Shown in pieces: positions 11,401-21,419 of a stretch of DNA of 64,000 nt. The translations under genes were made by a program, and so were the position numbers. Numbering within the stretch: position 1 is the first letter of the stretch; the number at the start of each line of letters is the position of its first letter. The stretch comes from Neoarius graeffei (Eukaryota > Chordata > Actinopteri > Siluriformes > Ariidae), in assembly GCF_027579695.1 (NCBI RefSeq), contig NC_083571.1:88586888-88650887 (forward strand). Direction: 5' to 3'. The notes beneath the pieces are model-generated. The model was not told the origin of the DNA. It saw only the letters and a list, made by a program, of their open reading frames with translations, and did no database searches.

Positions 11401-11668
11401 TTTTACTTCCTGGTCCTCATTTTCTGAAGTAGTTATACAAGGATAGAAAGAAGCTGGCAAAGCTGATCAAAAACAATCCAGAAGAAAGTGTGAAGTGGAT
11501 ATTGGTTTAGAAAAGTCGCATAAGGGGTGAAAGTGAAAGTGGGTCTGGTTGTTGATGGACCCACCTGGTGTTGGAGGAAGGTCGCGTCCGCTGTTGTTGT
11601 TGTTGATTCTCTCTGTAGCCCCCTCCGTGCCTCTCTCTGTGCCCACGGTGGCTTTTGGCCTCACTCAT
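8416..11668 (-). CDS. marveld3: MARVEL domain-containing protein 3-like (tight junction)
   Basis: Three exons join in frame: 11668-11565, 10886-10747 and 9071-8416 (900 nt, 299 aa). All junctions are GT-AG with matching phases. Residues 1-80 are hydrophilic and basic (MSEAKSHRGHRERHGGGY, a Q5 run, YSRRNQSSQ), then CTHICSRR precedes the first membrane segment. Four membrane segments follow: near 83-105, after APGIYGGL, around LLVGQFLFQLIGAVAY, and around AAVALFGIITAILY. Loop blocks FEGAELQKVRDLDMQF and CNVSGADAAVALF match my recollection of MARVELD3 (FDGAD...QLDVQF, FHGADIGAGIF). MARVELD3 is a bicellular tight-junction protein related to occludin and tricellulin. The N-terminal region is about 100 residues shorter than in human. 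Orthologue versus paralogue is not settled. A SINE sits just upstream of exon 2. Confidence 0.82.
9702..10073 (+). mobile_element. DANA/mermaid-like SINE, full length
   Basis: Starts GGGCGGCACGGTGGTGTAG, has a tRNA-type B box (GGGTTCGAGCCC) and ends in GATAATGAGATGAG. Flanked by the 12-base target duplication ACTATCATTACA (9689-9700 and 10073-10084). It lies in intron 2 of the MARVELD3-like gene. Confidence 0.93.
10085..10720 (+). mobile_element. Two composite SINE copies and an L2-like tail
   Basis: Two copies (about 10085-10375 and 10410-10612) carry the same tRNA head and CCTCCGGGTGCTCCGGTTTC body but switch after GTTAGGTTAACAT to a different 3' module (GGGCTGAAGTGCCC). The segment 10612-10720 ends TGACAATAAAAGCATTCTAT, a common fish LINE tail. 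Confidence 0.8.
10985..11357 (+). mobile_element. DANA/mermaid-like SINE in intron 1
   Basis: Full-length copy, GGCGGCACGGTGGTGTAG to GATAATGAGATGA. It lies about 100 bases upstream of exon 2 (10886) of the MARVELD3-like gene, antisense to it. Confidence 0.92.
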
Positions 11669-12058
11669 CGCTAAAAACACACAATGTAAAGCCTTCATGT
11701 CGCATTTCTTTTCACAGTAAGTAAATAAACAGACAAACAAACAAACATAAATCTCCCACACTTTGTTTTGCCCCGAGGGAAACACGATCAGGACGCGCTG
11801 TTTAACCCCATCAGCAATGCGCCTTCTATTCACACAAAATACAAACAATAAGGCAGTTAAACACGTACAAAAAGGTACAACTTACTAGCTAAATCGATGA
11901 TGTGGTCATTTGTTTCGTGTTATAATCCCAAAACTCCAATCTTTATGTTGACGGTAAAGAGGAATTTTGTTCTTCCGTGAAACTCAGTCCCGGTCACGTG
12001 CTCATGCTCACACCTGTAGAAGGGGCGTGGCCTCAGATTGTGCAAACGTAATATATCT
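11669..12058 (-). promoter_or_regulatory. Probable promoter side of the MARVELD3-like gene
   Basis: Upstream of the minus-strand start codon, this stretch has a perfect E-box CACGTG (11995-12000) and a GC-box-like GGGGCGTGG (12022-12030). No TATA box is clear. The transcription start is not known. Confidence 0.35.
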
Positions 12059-12438
12059 CATCTCATCTCATCTCATTATCTCTAGCCGCTTTATCCTGTT
12101 CTACAGGGTCGCAGGCAAGCTGGAGCCTATCCCAGCTGACTACGGGCGAAAGGCAGGGTACACCCTGGACAAGTCGCCAGGTCATCACAGGGCTGACACA
12201 TAGACACAGACAACCATTCACACTCACATTCACACCTACGGTCAATTTAGAGTCACCAGTTAACCTAACCTGCATGTCTTTGGACTGTGGGGGAAACCGG
12301 AGCACCCGGAGGAAACCCACACGGACACGGGGAGAACATGCAAACTCCGCACAGAAAGGCCCTCTCCGGCCCCGGGGCTCGAACCCAGGACCTTCTTGCT
12401 GTGAGGCGACAGCGCTAACCACTACACCACCGTGCCGC
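12059..12438 (-). mobile_element. DANA/mermaid-like SINE, full length
   Basis: Minus-strand copy between duplicated target GTAATATATCTCAT (about 12048 and 12438). The tRNA head is at the right end. Confidence 0.92.
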
Positions 12439-12535
12439 CGTAATATATCTCATAATTATGATTTGTTATGTCAGAATAATGAGATGCTAAGTCATTATTA
12501 TGAAAACTTCATAATTCATCATGATGGGATACCAA
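12439..12535. repeat. CATAATTATGAG-type simple repeat
   Basis: Short palindromic units (CATAATTATGA, GTCATTATTATGA) repeat here and again at 16440-16515. The intervening 4 kb is a SINE cluster, so the two parts were probably once adjacent. Confidence 0.55.
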
Positions 12536-12875
12536 GTCCATCCATCCATCCATTATCCTGTTCTACAGGGTCGCAGGCAAGCTGGAGCTGACTACGGGCG
12601 AAAGTTGGGGTACACCCTGGCCTGGACAAGTCGCCAGGTCATCACAGGGCTGACACATAGACACAGACAACCATTCACACTCACATTCACACCTACGGTC
12701 AATTTAGAGTCACCAGTTAACCTAACCTGCATGTCTTTGGACTGTGGGGGAAACCGGAGCACCCGGAGGAAACCCATGCAGACAAGATGCAAACTCCACA
12801 CAGAAAGGCCCTCGCCGGACACTGGGCTCAAACCCAGAACCTTCTTGCTGTGAGGTGACAGTGCTAACCATTAGG

Positions 12876-13363
12876 GGAGAGCGGGGTAAGATGAGCCAGG
12901 GGGTAAGATGAGCCACCCCCTGTTTCTAAGAAACAGTAAACAAATGTGACCATGTGACCACATTCAAAGGGGGCCGGGACCATTTACTTACACTTGTGGA
13001 GAGGAGCACCACATGTCAAACTAGGTGAGGGACATATTTATAAAAATGTGTTTTTGTGCTTTCTAAGTCAATTCCATGTTTGTCCACAGTGAAGATGATT
13101 TAGAGAAGACAAAAGTAGAATAATATTTAGACACATTAGGGTTAAGTTAGTGGCTTTCTAAGCTATGATATGAATGCTAATAAAAATAATTTTGATTAGC
13201 CTAATCCCCTTTATTAGCATTTTTCTACAAAATGGTGGCCATGGGGTAAGATGAGCCATTAGATGTGGGGCAAGTTGAGCCACTGGCTCAACTTACCCCA
13301 TTGGTGGCTGAGCTTACCCAATATGGATGACACTTAAGTTTTCACATTTACTGGTCATATATG

Positions 13364-13425
<62 letters not shown>

Positions 13426-14338
13426 CATCAGATGAGGAAGACCAGTTGTTAGATGTGGGGGATTATGTTGTGGCAAAATACACGGGGAAGAAGAAAGTGC
13501 ATTTCTTCATTGGCCAGATAATCAAATTGAATGTCTTCAAAATAGAGGCAAGATTTCTCAAAAGAAGCCGGTCATGCCATGGCTCTGCAAGAAAGCCAAC
13601 CTTTGTCTTCAAAGAGAAAGATAAGGCTGTCCTGTCAAGACAGGATATTGTGAAAAAATTGCCCCGCCCCTTTACTGTTGGGGAGACAGCACGGAGGGAG
13701 AGGCAAATGGTGTTCCCTTGCCATTTGAACGCTTGGAACATTGAATAATGATGAAATGATTGATGGAACGATTGCTGCATGTTTTAGCAATGTTTTAACC
13801 TACTGAAAGAAATAAGATTATTTTTGCACTGTTCTACTGTTTTAGTAATTTCTATAATATAGTATATCTCTCATTCCCTCTCTAACCATCCCTCTTTCTA
13901 TCTATCTACGCATATATCTCTCTCTATCCATCTATCTATCCCTCCCTATCCCATCTCGTTCTATCACCTCTCTCTTCATCTCCCCTTCTCTATGCAACGG
14001 CCCTATCCCCCACTTGATTGACTTGACTTGATTCATTGATTGCATTTCTAATAATAAAAGTTGTTTACTTTGTTAACCTAACATGTTTTGTGTTGGCTCA
14101 ATTTACCCCACACAGTGGCTCATCTTACCCCGTGCATGGGGTAAGTTGAGCCACTTGACATTTTTTTTTCAAGAGGTAATATCACTCTAACCATAAGAGC
14201 TTATCAATTATTTTTTGCTCAGATAGTAACAGTACACTTTGAAATTTGGTATGGTGTGTAGACTGGAAGCAAAAATGGCTTTAACATGTAGTTATGATGA
14301 AAAATGTAAAAAGTGGCTCATCTTACCCCACTCTCCCC
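12876..14338. mobile_element. DNA transposon with iterated GGGGTAAGATGAGCCA motifs
   Basis: The terminal inverted repeats read GGGGAGAG(C/T)GGGG followed by TAAGATGAGCCA from both ends; the host SINE shows a TA duplication. The core motif GGGGTAAG(A/T)TGAGCCA recurs in both orientations about nine times: near 12890, 12905, 13245, 13267, 13285, 14095, 14118, 14138 and 14310. A (TA)n run lies at 13374-13424 and a 108-codon frame follows. No DDE motif is visible, so the copy is non-autonomous. TA target and length suggest the Tc1/mariner/pogo group; that is inference. Confidence 0.8.
13422..13748 (+). CDS. 108-aa ORF, transposase-tail-like
   Basis: ATG at 13422 gives MTSDEEDQLLDVGDYVVAKY, then KKKVHFFIGQI, FVFKEKDKAVLSRQDIVKKL and, at the end, MVFPCHLNAWNIE. 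The DVGDYVVAKY and DIVKKLPRP blocks resemble a small domain seen at the carboxy end of proteins tied to fish and insect DNA transposons. No catalytic residues are present. The frame begins right after a TA repeat, so the original start is probably lost. It may be a remnant of the element's own transposase. Function unknown. Confidence 0.45.
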
Positions 14339-14365
14339 TATACCACCATGCCGCCCAAGATACCG

Positions 14366-15106
14366 AGTCCATCCATCCATCCATCATCTGTAGCCGCTTA
14401 TCTTGTTCTACAGGGTCGCAGGCAAGCTGGAGCTGACTATGGGCGAAAGGCAGGGTACACCCTGGACAAGTCGCCAGGTTATAGCAGGGCTGACACAGAG
14501 ACAAACAACCGTTCACACTCACATTCACACCTACAGTCAATTTAGAGCCACCAATTTACCTAACCTGCATGTCTCTGGACTGTGGGGGAAACCTGAGAAC
14601 CCGGAGGAAACCCACACAGACACGGGGAGAACATGCAAACTCCACACAGAAAGGCCCTCTCCAGCCGCTGGGCTCGAACCCAGAATCTTCTTGCTGTGAG
14701 GCAACAGTGCTAACCACTACACCACCGTGCTGCCCACGATACCAAGTCCATCCATCCATTATCTGTAGCCGCTTATCAGGTTCTACAGGGTCGCAGGCAA
14801 GCTGGAGCTGATTATGGGTAAGAGGTGGGGTACACCCTGGAGAAGTCGCCAGATCATCACAGGGCTAACACACAGAGACAAACAACCTTTCACACTCACA
14901 CCTATGGTCAATTTAGAGCCACCAATTAGCCTAACGTGCATGTCTTTGGACTGTGGGGGAAACCGGAGCACCCAGAGGAAACCCACGCAGACACGGGGAG
15001 AACATGTAAACTCCACACCGAAAGGCCCTCGCTGGCCGCTGGGCTCAAATCCAGAACTTTCTTGCTGTGAGGCGACAGTGCTAACCACTACAGCACCGTG
15101 CTGCCC
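14366..15106 (-). mobile_element. Two DANA/mermaid-like SINEs in tandem
   Basis: Copies at 14366-14734 and 14744-15106, both minus strand, each flanked by GATACCAAGTCC-like target copies. Their tails read CTGTAGCCGCTTATC rather than CTCTAGCCGCTTTATC, a slightly different subfamily. Confidence 0.88.
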
Positions 15107-15127
15107 AGGATACCAAGTCATTTTTGT

Positions 15128-15498
15128 TAAATAGAAAGTCATAGAAAAAGAAACCTTTATTTGTCACATGCACACTTCAAGCACAGTGGGATTCATCCTC
15201 TGCATTTAACCCATCTGAAGCAGTGAACAAACACACACACCCAGAACAGTGGGCAGCCATACTACAGCACCCGGGGAGCAGTCAGGGGTTAAGTACCTTC
15301 CTCAAGGGCACTTCAGCTCAAGGCCGCCCCACGTTAACCTAACTGCATGTCTTTTGAACTGTGGGGGAAATCGGAGCACCTGGAGGAAACCCACACTGAC
15401 ACGGGGAGAACATTCAAACTCTACACAGAAAGGCCCCCACCAGCCGCTGGGCTTGAACCCAGGACCTTCTTGCTGTGAGGCAACAATGCTAACCACTA
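15128..15498 (-). mobile_element. Composite SINE with alternative 3' module
   Basis: The right half is the tRNA head and body of the common SINE. The left half is a distinct tail (ACCTTTATTTGTCACATGCA, CATTTAACCCATCTGA, CTCAAGGGCACTTCAGC). Same composite on the plus strand at 42840-43215; its tail module alone is at 20103-20332. Confidence 0.8.
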
Positions 15499-15523
15499 TA
15501 ATTATGAGAAATGTCCTTTGTTT

Positions 15524-16056
15524 AGTATAAGTAATCCTATGGGGCCGAATAAAATTAAGGATTAATTTCACGAGTGATTTCAAAGTTTTGAAAATTGCCC
15601 CAGTCGCGAAGCAACGAGGACAATTTCAAAACTCTGAAATCTCATCTTATTATCTCTAGCCGCTTTATCCTTCTACAGGGTCGCAGGCAAGCTGGAGCCT
15701 ATCCCAGCTGACTACGGGCGAAAGGCAGGGCACACCCTGGACAAGTCGCCAGGTCATCACAGGGCTGACACATAGACACAGACAACCATTCACACCTACG
15801 GTCAATTTAGAGTCAACAGTTAACCTAACCTGCATGTCTTTGGACTGTGGGGGAAACCGGAGCACCCGGAGGAAACCCACACGGACAACATGCAAACTCC
15901 ACACAGAAAGGCCCTCGCTGGCCACGGGGCTCGAACCCAGGACCTTCTTGCTGTGGGGCGACAGCGCTAACCACTACACCACCGTGCCGCCAACTTTGAA
16001 ATCACGAGTGAAATTGATCCTTAATTTTACGAGGAACCATATGATTACTTGTTTAT
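15524..16056. mobile_element. Foldback element with a SINE inside
   Basis: The arms GATTAATTTCACGAGTGATT (about 15560) and its complement near 15995-16015 are inverted, extending outward to GTAATCCTATGGGGCC / CATATGATTAC. A minus-strand DANA-like SINE (15640-15991) has inserted beside the centre of the hairpin. Confidence 0.75.
15640..15991 (-). mobile_element. DANA/mermaid-like SINE in a foldback element
   Basis: Full body with TCTAGCCGCTTTATCC at the left and ACCACCGTGCCGCC at the right, with a few small internal deletions. Confidence 0.9.
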
Positions 16057-16668
16057 AATATATAGGGCCAAATTCATACTTCGGAAGCCATTCAAGTTCA
16101 CAACATTTGTCATTCACGTTTTCTGAACCAATCAGGGCGCAAGGCTATCTTGCACGTTTGAATCAGTTTCTAAAGCATCTTTCATCATGACGCGGCGACA
16201 CGACACGAGGATTTTGAAAGTGGTTTACAAAATTTTATTGGAACTTCTTTACAAAAGCTGATTGCTAAATGCAAGAAAACTCTGTGCTTGATCTCAAAGG
16301 AATTACAAATACCATTCATTATAAATTTAACCAAGTAACCAAGCAACGAACTAGCCAATAGCATTTCAGAAATACGGCCCTGTGTTAAGGAAAAAAGCCC
16401 TCCTTGATTGACCAATCAGAATTGAGTACGTAATTTGGCCCTATGTATTATAATGAGTCATAATTATGAGATGTTAAGTCATTATTATGAGAACGTAAGT
16501 CAGAATTATGCAAAATCTTCTCATTGTTACTTTCACCAACTTTGTTGGAGGAGGTTATGTTTTCATCTCCGTTTGTTTGTCTGTTCCCAATGTAACTCAA
16601 GAAGTAGTGAAGAGATTTTGATTAAATCTTGAGGAAAGGTGGGCCATGGCTCATGGAACAATTGATTA
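16057..16668. repeat. Repeat-derived non-coding stretch
   Basis: Contains CATAATTATGAG simple repeats (16450-16515) and a fish repeat segment (16520-16660: TTGGAGGAGGTTATGTTTTC, CAATGTAACTCAAGAAGTAG). A relative of that segment recurs at 20521-20680. No host gene seen. Confidence 0.5.
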
Positions 16669-18277
16669 CAACCCCGATTCCAAAAAAGTTGGGACAAAGT
16701 ACAAATTGTAAATAAAAACGGAATGCAATAATTTACAAATCTCAAAAACTGATATTGTATTCACAATAGAACATAGACAACATATCAAATGTCAAAAGTG
16801 AGACATTTTGAAATTTCATGCCAAATATTGGCTCATTTGAAATTTCATGACAGCAACACATCTCAAAAAAGTTGGGACAGGGGCAATAAGAGGCTGGAAA
16901 AGTTAAAGGTACAAAAAAGGAACAGCTGGAGGACCAAATTGCAACTCATCAGGTCAATTGGCAATAGGTCATTAACATGACTGGGTATAAAAAGAGCATC
17001 TTGGAGTGGCAGTGGCTCTCAGAAGTAAAGATGGGAAGAGGATCACCAATCCCCCTAATTCTGCGCCGACAAATAGTGGCGCAATATCAGAAAGGAGTTC
17101 AACAGTGTAAAATTGCAAAGAGTTTGAACATATCATCATCTACAGTGCATAATATCATCAAAAGATTTAGAGAATCTGGAAGAATCTCTGTGCGTAAGGG
17201 TCAAGGCCAGAAAACCATACTGGGTGCCCGTGATCTTCGGGCCCTTAGACGGCACTGCATCACATACAGGCATGCTTCTGTATTGGAAATCACAAAATGG
17301 GCTCAGGAATATTTCCAGAGAACATTATCTGTGAACACAATTCACCGTGCCATCCGCCGTTGCCAGCTAAAACTCTATACCGTAGTTCAAAGAAGAAGCC
17401 GTATCTAAATATGATCCAGAAGCGCAGACGTCTTCTCTGGGCCAAGGCTCATTTAAAATGGACTGTGGCAAAGTGGAAAACTGTTCTGTGGTCAGACGAA
17501 TCAAAATTTGAAGTTCTTTATGGAAATCAGGGACATTGTGTCATTCGGACTAAAGAGGAGAAGGATGACCCAAGTTGTTATTAGTGCTCAGTTCAGAAGC
17601 CTGCATCTCTGATGGTATGGGGTTGCATTAGTGCGTGTGGCATGGGCAGCTTACACATCTGGAAAGACACCATCAATGCTGAAAGGTATATCCAGGTTCT
17701 AGAGCAACATATGCTCCCATCCAGACGACGATTCTTTCAGGGAAGACCTTGCATTTTCCAACATGACAATGCCAAACCACATACTGCATCAATTACAGCA
17801 TCATGGCTGTGTAGAAGAAGGGTCCGGGTACTGAACTGGCCAGCCTGCAGTCCAGATCTTTCACCCATAGAAAACATTTGGCACATCATAAAACGGAAGA
17901 TATGACAAAAAAGACCGAAGACAGTTGAGCAACTAGAATCCTACATTAGACAAGAATGGGTTAACATTCCTATCACTAAACTTGAGCAACTTGTCTCCTC
18001 AGTCCCCAGACGTTTACAGACTGTTGTAAAGAGAAAAGGGGATGTCTCACAGTGGTAAACATGGCCTTGTCCCAACTTTTTTGAGATGTGTTGTTGTCAT
18101 GAAATTTAAAATCACCAAATTTTTCTCTTTAAATGATACATTTTCTCAATGTAAACATTTGATATGTCATCTATGTTCTATTCTGAATAAAATATGGAAT
18201 TTTGAAACTTCCACATCATTGCATTCTGTTTTATTTACAATTTGTACTTTGTCCCAACTTTTTTGGAATTGGGGTTG
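16669..18277 (+). mobile_element. Tc1-like transposon C, near full length
   Basis: Inverted repeats begin CAACCCCGATTCC and AAAAAAGTTGGGACA, with TA on each side (16667-16668, 18278-18279). The transposase starts at ATG 17031 (MGRGSPIPLILRRQIV) and shows a helix-turn-helix, LWSDESKF, FQHDNAKPH and SPDLSPIENIW. It is broken by a frameshift near 17385 and stops at about 17581 and 17903. It is a different family from Tc1-A/B. Confidence 0.92.
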
Positions 18278-18327
18278 TAGATTTTGATACAAATCCAGCT
18301 ATGTACACCGTATACATAAGAGCATTT

Positions 18328-18690
18328 GAGGCGACATGGTGGTTAGCACAGTTCCCTCACAGTAAGAAGGTTCTGGGTTGGAGCCCAGTGGCCAACGAGG
18401 GCCTTTCTGTGTGGAGTTTGCATGTTCTCCCCGTGTCTGTGTGGGTTTCCTCCGGGTGCTCCGGTTTCCCCTACAGTCCAAAGACGTGTAGGTTAGGTTA
18501 ACTGGTGGCTCTAAATTGACTGTAGGTGTGAATGTGAGTGTGAGTGGTTGTTTGTCTCTATGTGTCAGCCCTGTGATGACCTGGCGACTTGTCCAGGGTG
18601 TACCCCACCTCTCACCCATAGTCAGCTGGGATAGGCTCCAGCTTGCCCGTGACCTTGCACAGGATACGTGGCTATGGATGGATGGATAAG
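18328..18690 (+). mobile_element. DANA/mermaid-like SINE, older copy
   Basis: Head is GCGACATGGTGGTTAGCAC with a degraded B box; tail GGATACGTGGCTATGGATGG. Diverged from the other copies. Confidence 0.85.
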
Positions 18691-18789
18691 AACCTTTGAT
18701 TGGATAATTACTGCAGTGATTAATGCATTTCAGCTGGCAACAATTCTTTTAACCCTAACTGATGCAGTGAGTAGCTTCTCATTTCTTAA

Positions 18790-19190
18790 ACAGACATAGA
18801 ATAGAATGCCTTTATTGTCACTATACCCATGTACAATGAGATTAAAAGCAGCTCCAATAACAGTGCAAACAGCGTGTGGGGGGGGAATAAATTATTAATA
18901 ATAATAATAAATAAAATTAAAAAAAAAAGTGAGGGTGTAAGGTGCACAGTCCTGAGGCATATGTGTTGTGTTTCACATTATGGAGTGAGGTATTGCACAT
19001 TATAAAGTATTGCACAGGGTGTAAGGTGAACAGTCCTGAGGCGTATGTGTTGTGTTTCACATTATGGAGTGAGGTATTGCACATTATAAAGTATTGCACA
19101 GGGTGTAAAGTGCACAGTCCTGAGGCGTATGTGTTGTGTTTCACATTATGGAATGAGGTATTGCATATTATAAGTATTGCACAAGAGAGT
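18790..19190 (+). repeat. LINE-tail-like segment and 83-base tandem repeat
   Basis: 18797-18845 (AATAGAATGCCTTTATTGTC) resembles a fish LINE 3' segment in reverse. From about 18932 a unit of roughly 83 bases repeats almost three times, with GTGCACAGTCCTGAGGC and GGAGTGAGGTATTGCACATT in each. Confidence 0.75.
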
Positions 19191-20510
19191 CATATTATAA
19201 GATCGGACCTTGATATAGATATGGACTATATCAAGTTGGAAGACATATCCCATGGTCATGAAAAAGATGTTACTGTGTTTCAGAAGGGTCAAATTATTGA
19301 CCTGCATTAAGCAAAGAAAAAGGAAATTGCTTAAATGACTGGAATTGGGTTAAGAACTGTCCAATACATTCTTATAACCTGGAAGGATCGTGATGAGCCA
19401 TCAACTTCATGGAAAAATGTGGTTGGAAAAAGATTCTGACTGACCATGATCAGAGATCATTTAAATGCTTGGTGAAGTCAAATCGTTTTTTTTTTTTTTT
19501 AAATCAACAGTAGAACTCAGTTATGTTTAATCGTGAAATTAAGAGCATTTCCACACTCACAATGGTATGAGAACTCACAGGATTGCTACTAAACAGCTGT
19601 GTGGCCATAAGAAAACCATGTGTTAGTGAGAGCAATCAGGAGAAAAGGCTTCACTTTGCTAGGGAGCATAAAAATTGGACTATGGAGCAATGGGAAAAGG
19701 TCATGTGGTCTGATAAGTCCAGATTTACCCTGTTCCAGAGTGATGGGCGTGTCAGGGTAAGAAGGGAAGCGCATGAAGCAATGCATCCATCATGCATAAT
19801 GGCCATTGTACAAGCCTCTGGAGGCAGTGTTGTGATCTGTGGTTGCTTCAGTTGGTCAGGTCGAGGCTCAGCAACGTTATGTGGCAATAAAATTAAGTCA
19901 GCTGATTCCGTGAATGTACTGAATAACCAGGTTATCACATCAGTGAATTTTTTTCTTCCCTGATCACACAGGCATAAAATTAGAGCTCAGATTGTGAAAG
20001 AGTGGTTCAGGGAGCATGAGGAATCATTTTCACGCATGAATTGGCCACCACAGAGTCCCAATCTTAACCCCAGAGAGAATCTTTGGGGTGTGATAGAGAC
20101 GACTTTAAGAACAGAAAAACAGCTTTATTTATCACATGTACACTTAAGCACAGTGAAATTCCTCTCTGCATTTAACCCATCTGATGCAGTGAACACATAC
20201 ATGCATGCACACATGAGCAATGAGCACACATACATACCCAGAGCAGTGGGCAGCTATGCTACAGCACCCGGGGAGCAGTTGGGGATTAGATGCCTTGCTC
20301 AAGGGCACTTCAGCCCAAGGCTGACCCACTTTACGCAGTGGTTTGACTCTCTTGTCATCAAGACAAGATCTCAGTGAAACATTAATACAACTCTGGAATG
20401 AAATAAATGTTGTGACATTGCATAAGTTTATAGAAACAGTGCCGCGGTGAATGCATGCTGTAATCAAAGCTAAACGTGGTCCAATTTTTTTTTTTTTGGC
20501 AGGACAGCAT
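19191..20510 (+). mobile_element. Degraded Tc1-like transposon with SINE insertion
   Basis: Frame pieces show VFQKGQIIDLH (19279-19308), LNSCVAIRKPCVSESNQEKR and WEKVMWSDKSRFTLFQSDG (19588-19750), [14 protein letters not shown] and [14 protein letters not shown] (about 20000-20090), then the transposase end after a SINE insertion (20340-20460). Catalytic Asp remains in WSDK; the last Glu region reads NPREN. Many breaks; old copy. Confidence 0.85.
20103..20332 (-). mobile_element. SINE tail module inside a Tc1-like element
   Basis: GCTTTATTTATCACATGTAC, CATTTAACCCATCTGATGC, CACCCGGGGAGCAG and TGCTCAAGGGCACTTCAGCC match the 3' module of the composite SINEs. It splits the transposase of the element at 19191-20510. 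Confidence 0.75.
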
Positions 20511-21242
20511 ATGTGGATCCAGGATTTTTTTTTTGTCCATTCCCAATGTAACTCAAAAAGTAGTGAACAGATTTTGATGAAATTTGGTGTACAGCTTTAG
20601 TATTGTCCTAGGTTCAAGTGATTTGACTTTGATGTTGATATGTGGCTTGGCAGAAGTAGGCACTCTACCAAGTGCATTTCTAGTTATGGTGCTGGAAACA
20701 GGCTTCCATACCTATTAGGACACTACCTAAGGTATTAAATAGAGGTGTTTAGCTCACTATAGATCCAAGAGTCAGTCAGTTGAAAATTTACACTCTGTCT
20801 AAATTGTTTCAAGAGCTGTTTAGTGAAGTAAAGGGCACATGATGCTTTTGTGCTGTCTTGTATTCCTAGAATTACCATTTCTCTTCCCTGGTGAGAGGAG
20901 CATAGCTGGGGAAAGAACAGCAGTTGCTGAGGTGACAGGAATGTTTTGAAGGAAGAAATAAGTTTGTTTATTTGCGAGTGTGTCCATATTGAAATTACTT
21001 GCAGCACTGAATAAATTTCAAAATCTCATAATGCCTACCACTCTAATGGCCCATTCCCCTCCTGGTTAAATGTCATGCCATGTTTGGTGAATATCATCAG
21101 TAGTGAGTATGAAGCCAGTCATTCCAAGACACAGAACATTTATTTAATAAAACATTTTTTTTTAGGATTGGAATTCAGAGAAATGAACTAAATGCTGATT
21201 CACCATAGAGTCTGTTATAGATACACGACTTATCTTGAGTAT
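20511..21242. other. Intergenic stretch with one repeat segment
   Basis: 20521-20680 is related to 16560-16620 (CCAATGTAACTCAAAAAGTA, AACAGATTTTGATG). From 20690 to 21240 I see nothing recognisable. Confidence 0.4.
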
Positions 21243-21405
21243 CATGGTGGTGCAGCATGATACATACAGTAGCTTTGTCGTCTCACAGCTCCAAGGTTCC
21301 CAGTTTTATCCTGAGCTCTGGTTACCTTCTGTGCTTATATTCTGTTCATGTTTACCCCATGTCTCTGTAGGCTTCCTCCAGGCTCCCTAGTTTCCCCTCC
21401 CTACC
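21243..21405 (+). mobile_element. Ancient DANA-like SINE remnant
   Basis: ATGGTGGTGCAGCATGATAC, TCGTCTCACAGCTCCAAGG and GTAGGCTTCCTCCAGGCTCC follow the order of the DANA-type head and body but are heavily mutated. Confidence 0.55.
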
Positions 21406-21419
21406 GGTACCTCAAAATA

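Larger units (their letters stand above)
12536..14354 (-). mobile_element. DANA/mermaid-like SINE split by a transposon
   Basis: The SINE body runs 12536-12875 and its tRNA head end resumes at 14339-14354 (ACCACCATGCCGCCC). The SINE's own target copy GATACCAAGTCC / GATACCGAGTCC lies outside. The interruption is the element at 12876-14338. Confidence 0.85.

Noticed and set aside
10732-11460. 242-aa minus-strand ORF
   Set aside because: A chance frame that runs through a SINE and one frame of the MARVELD3-like exon 2; the gene uses another frame there.
9791-12422. Many similar ORFs with [21 protein letters not shown] or [14 protein letters not shown]
   Set aside because: They are translations of the DANA-like SINE body in two orientations, not proteins.
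18932-19190. Possible CRISPR-like array
   Set aside because: The repeats are directly adjacent with no distinct spacers, in a vertebrate genome; an ordinary minisatellite.
18917-19310. 122-aa and 75-aa ORFs over a tandem repeat
   Set aside because: Repetitive translation of the 83-base unit; no known domain.
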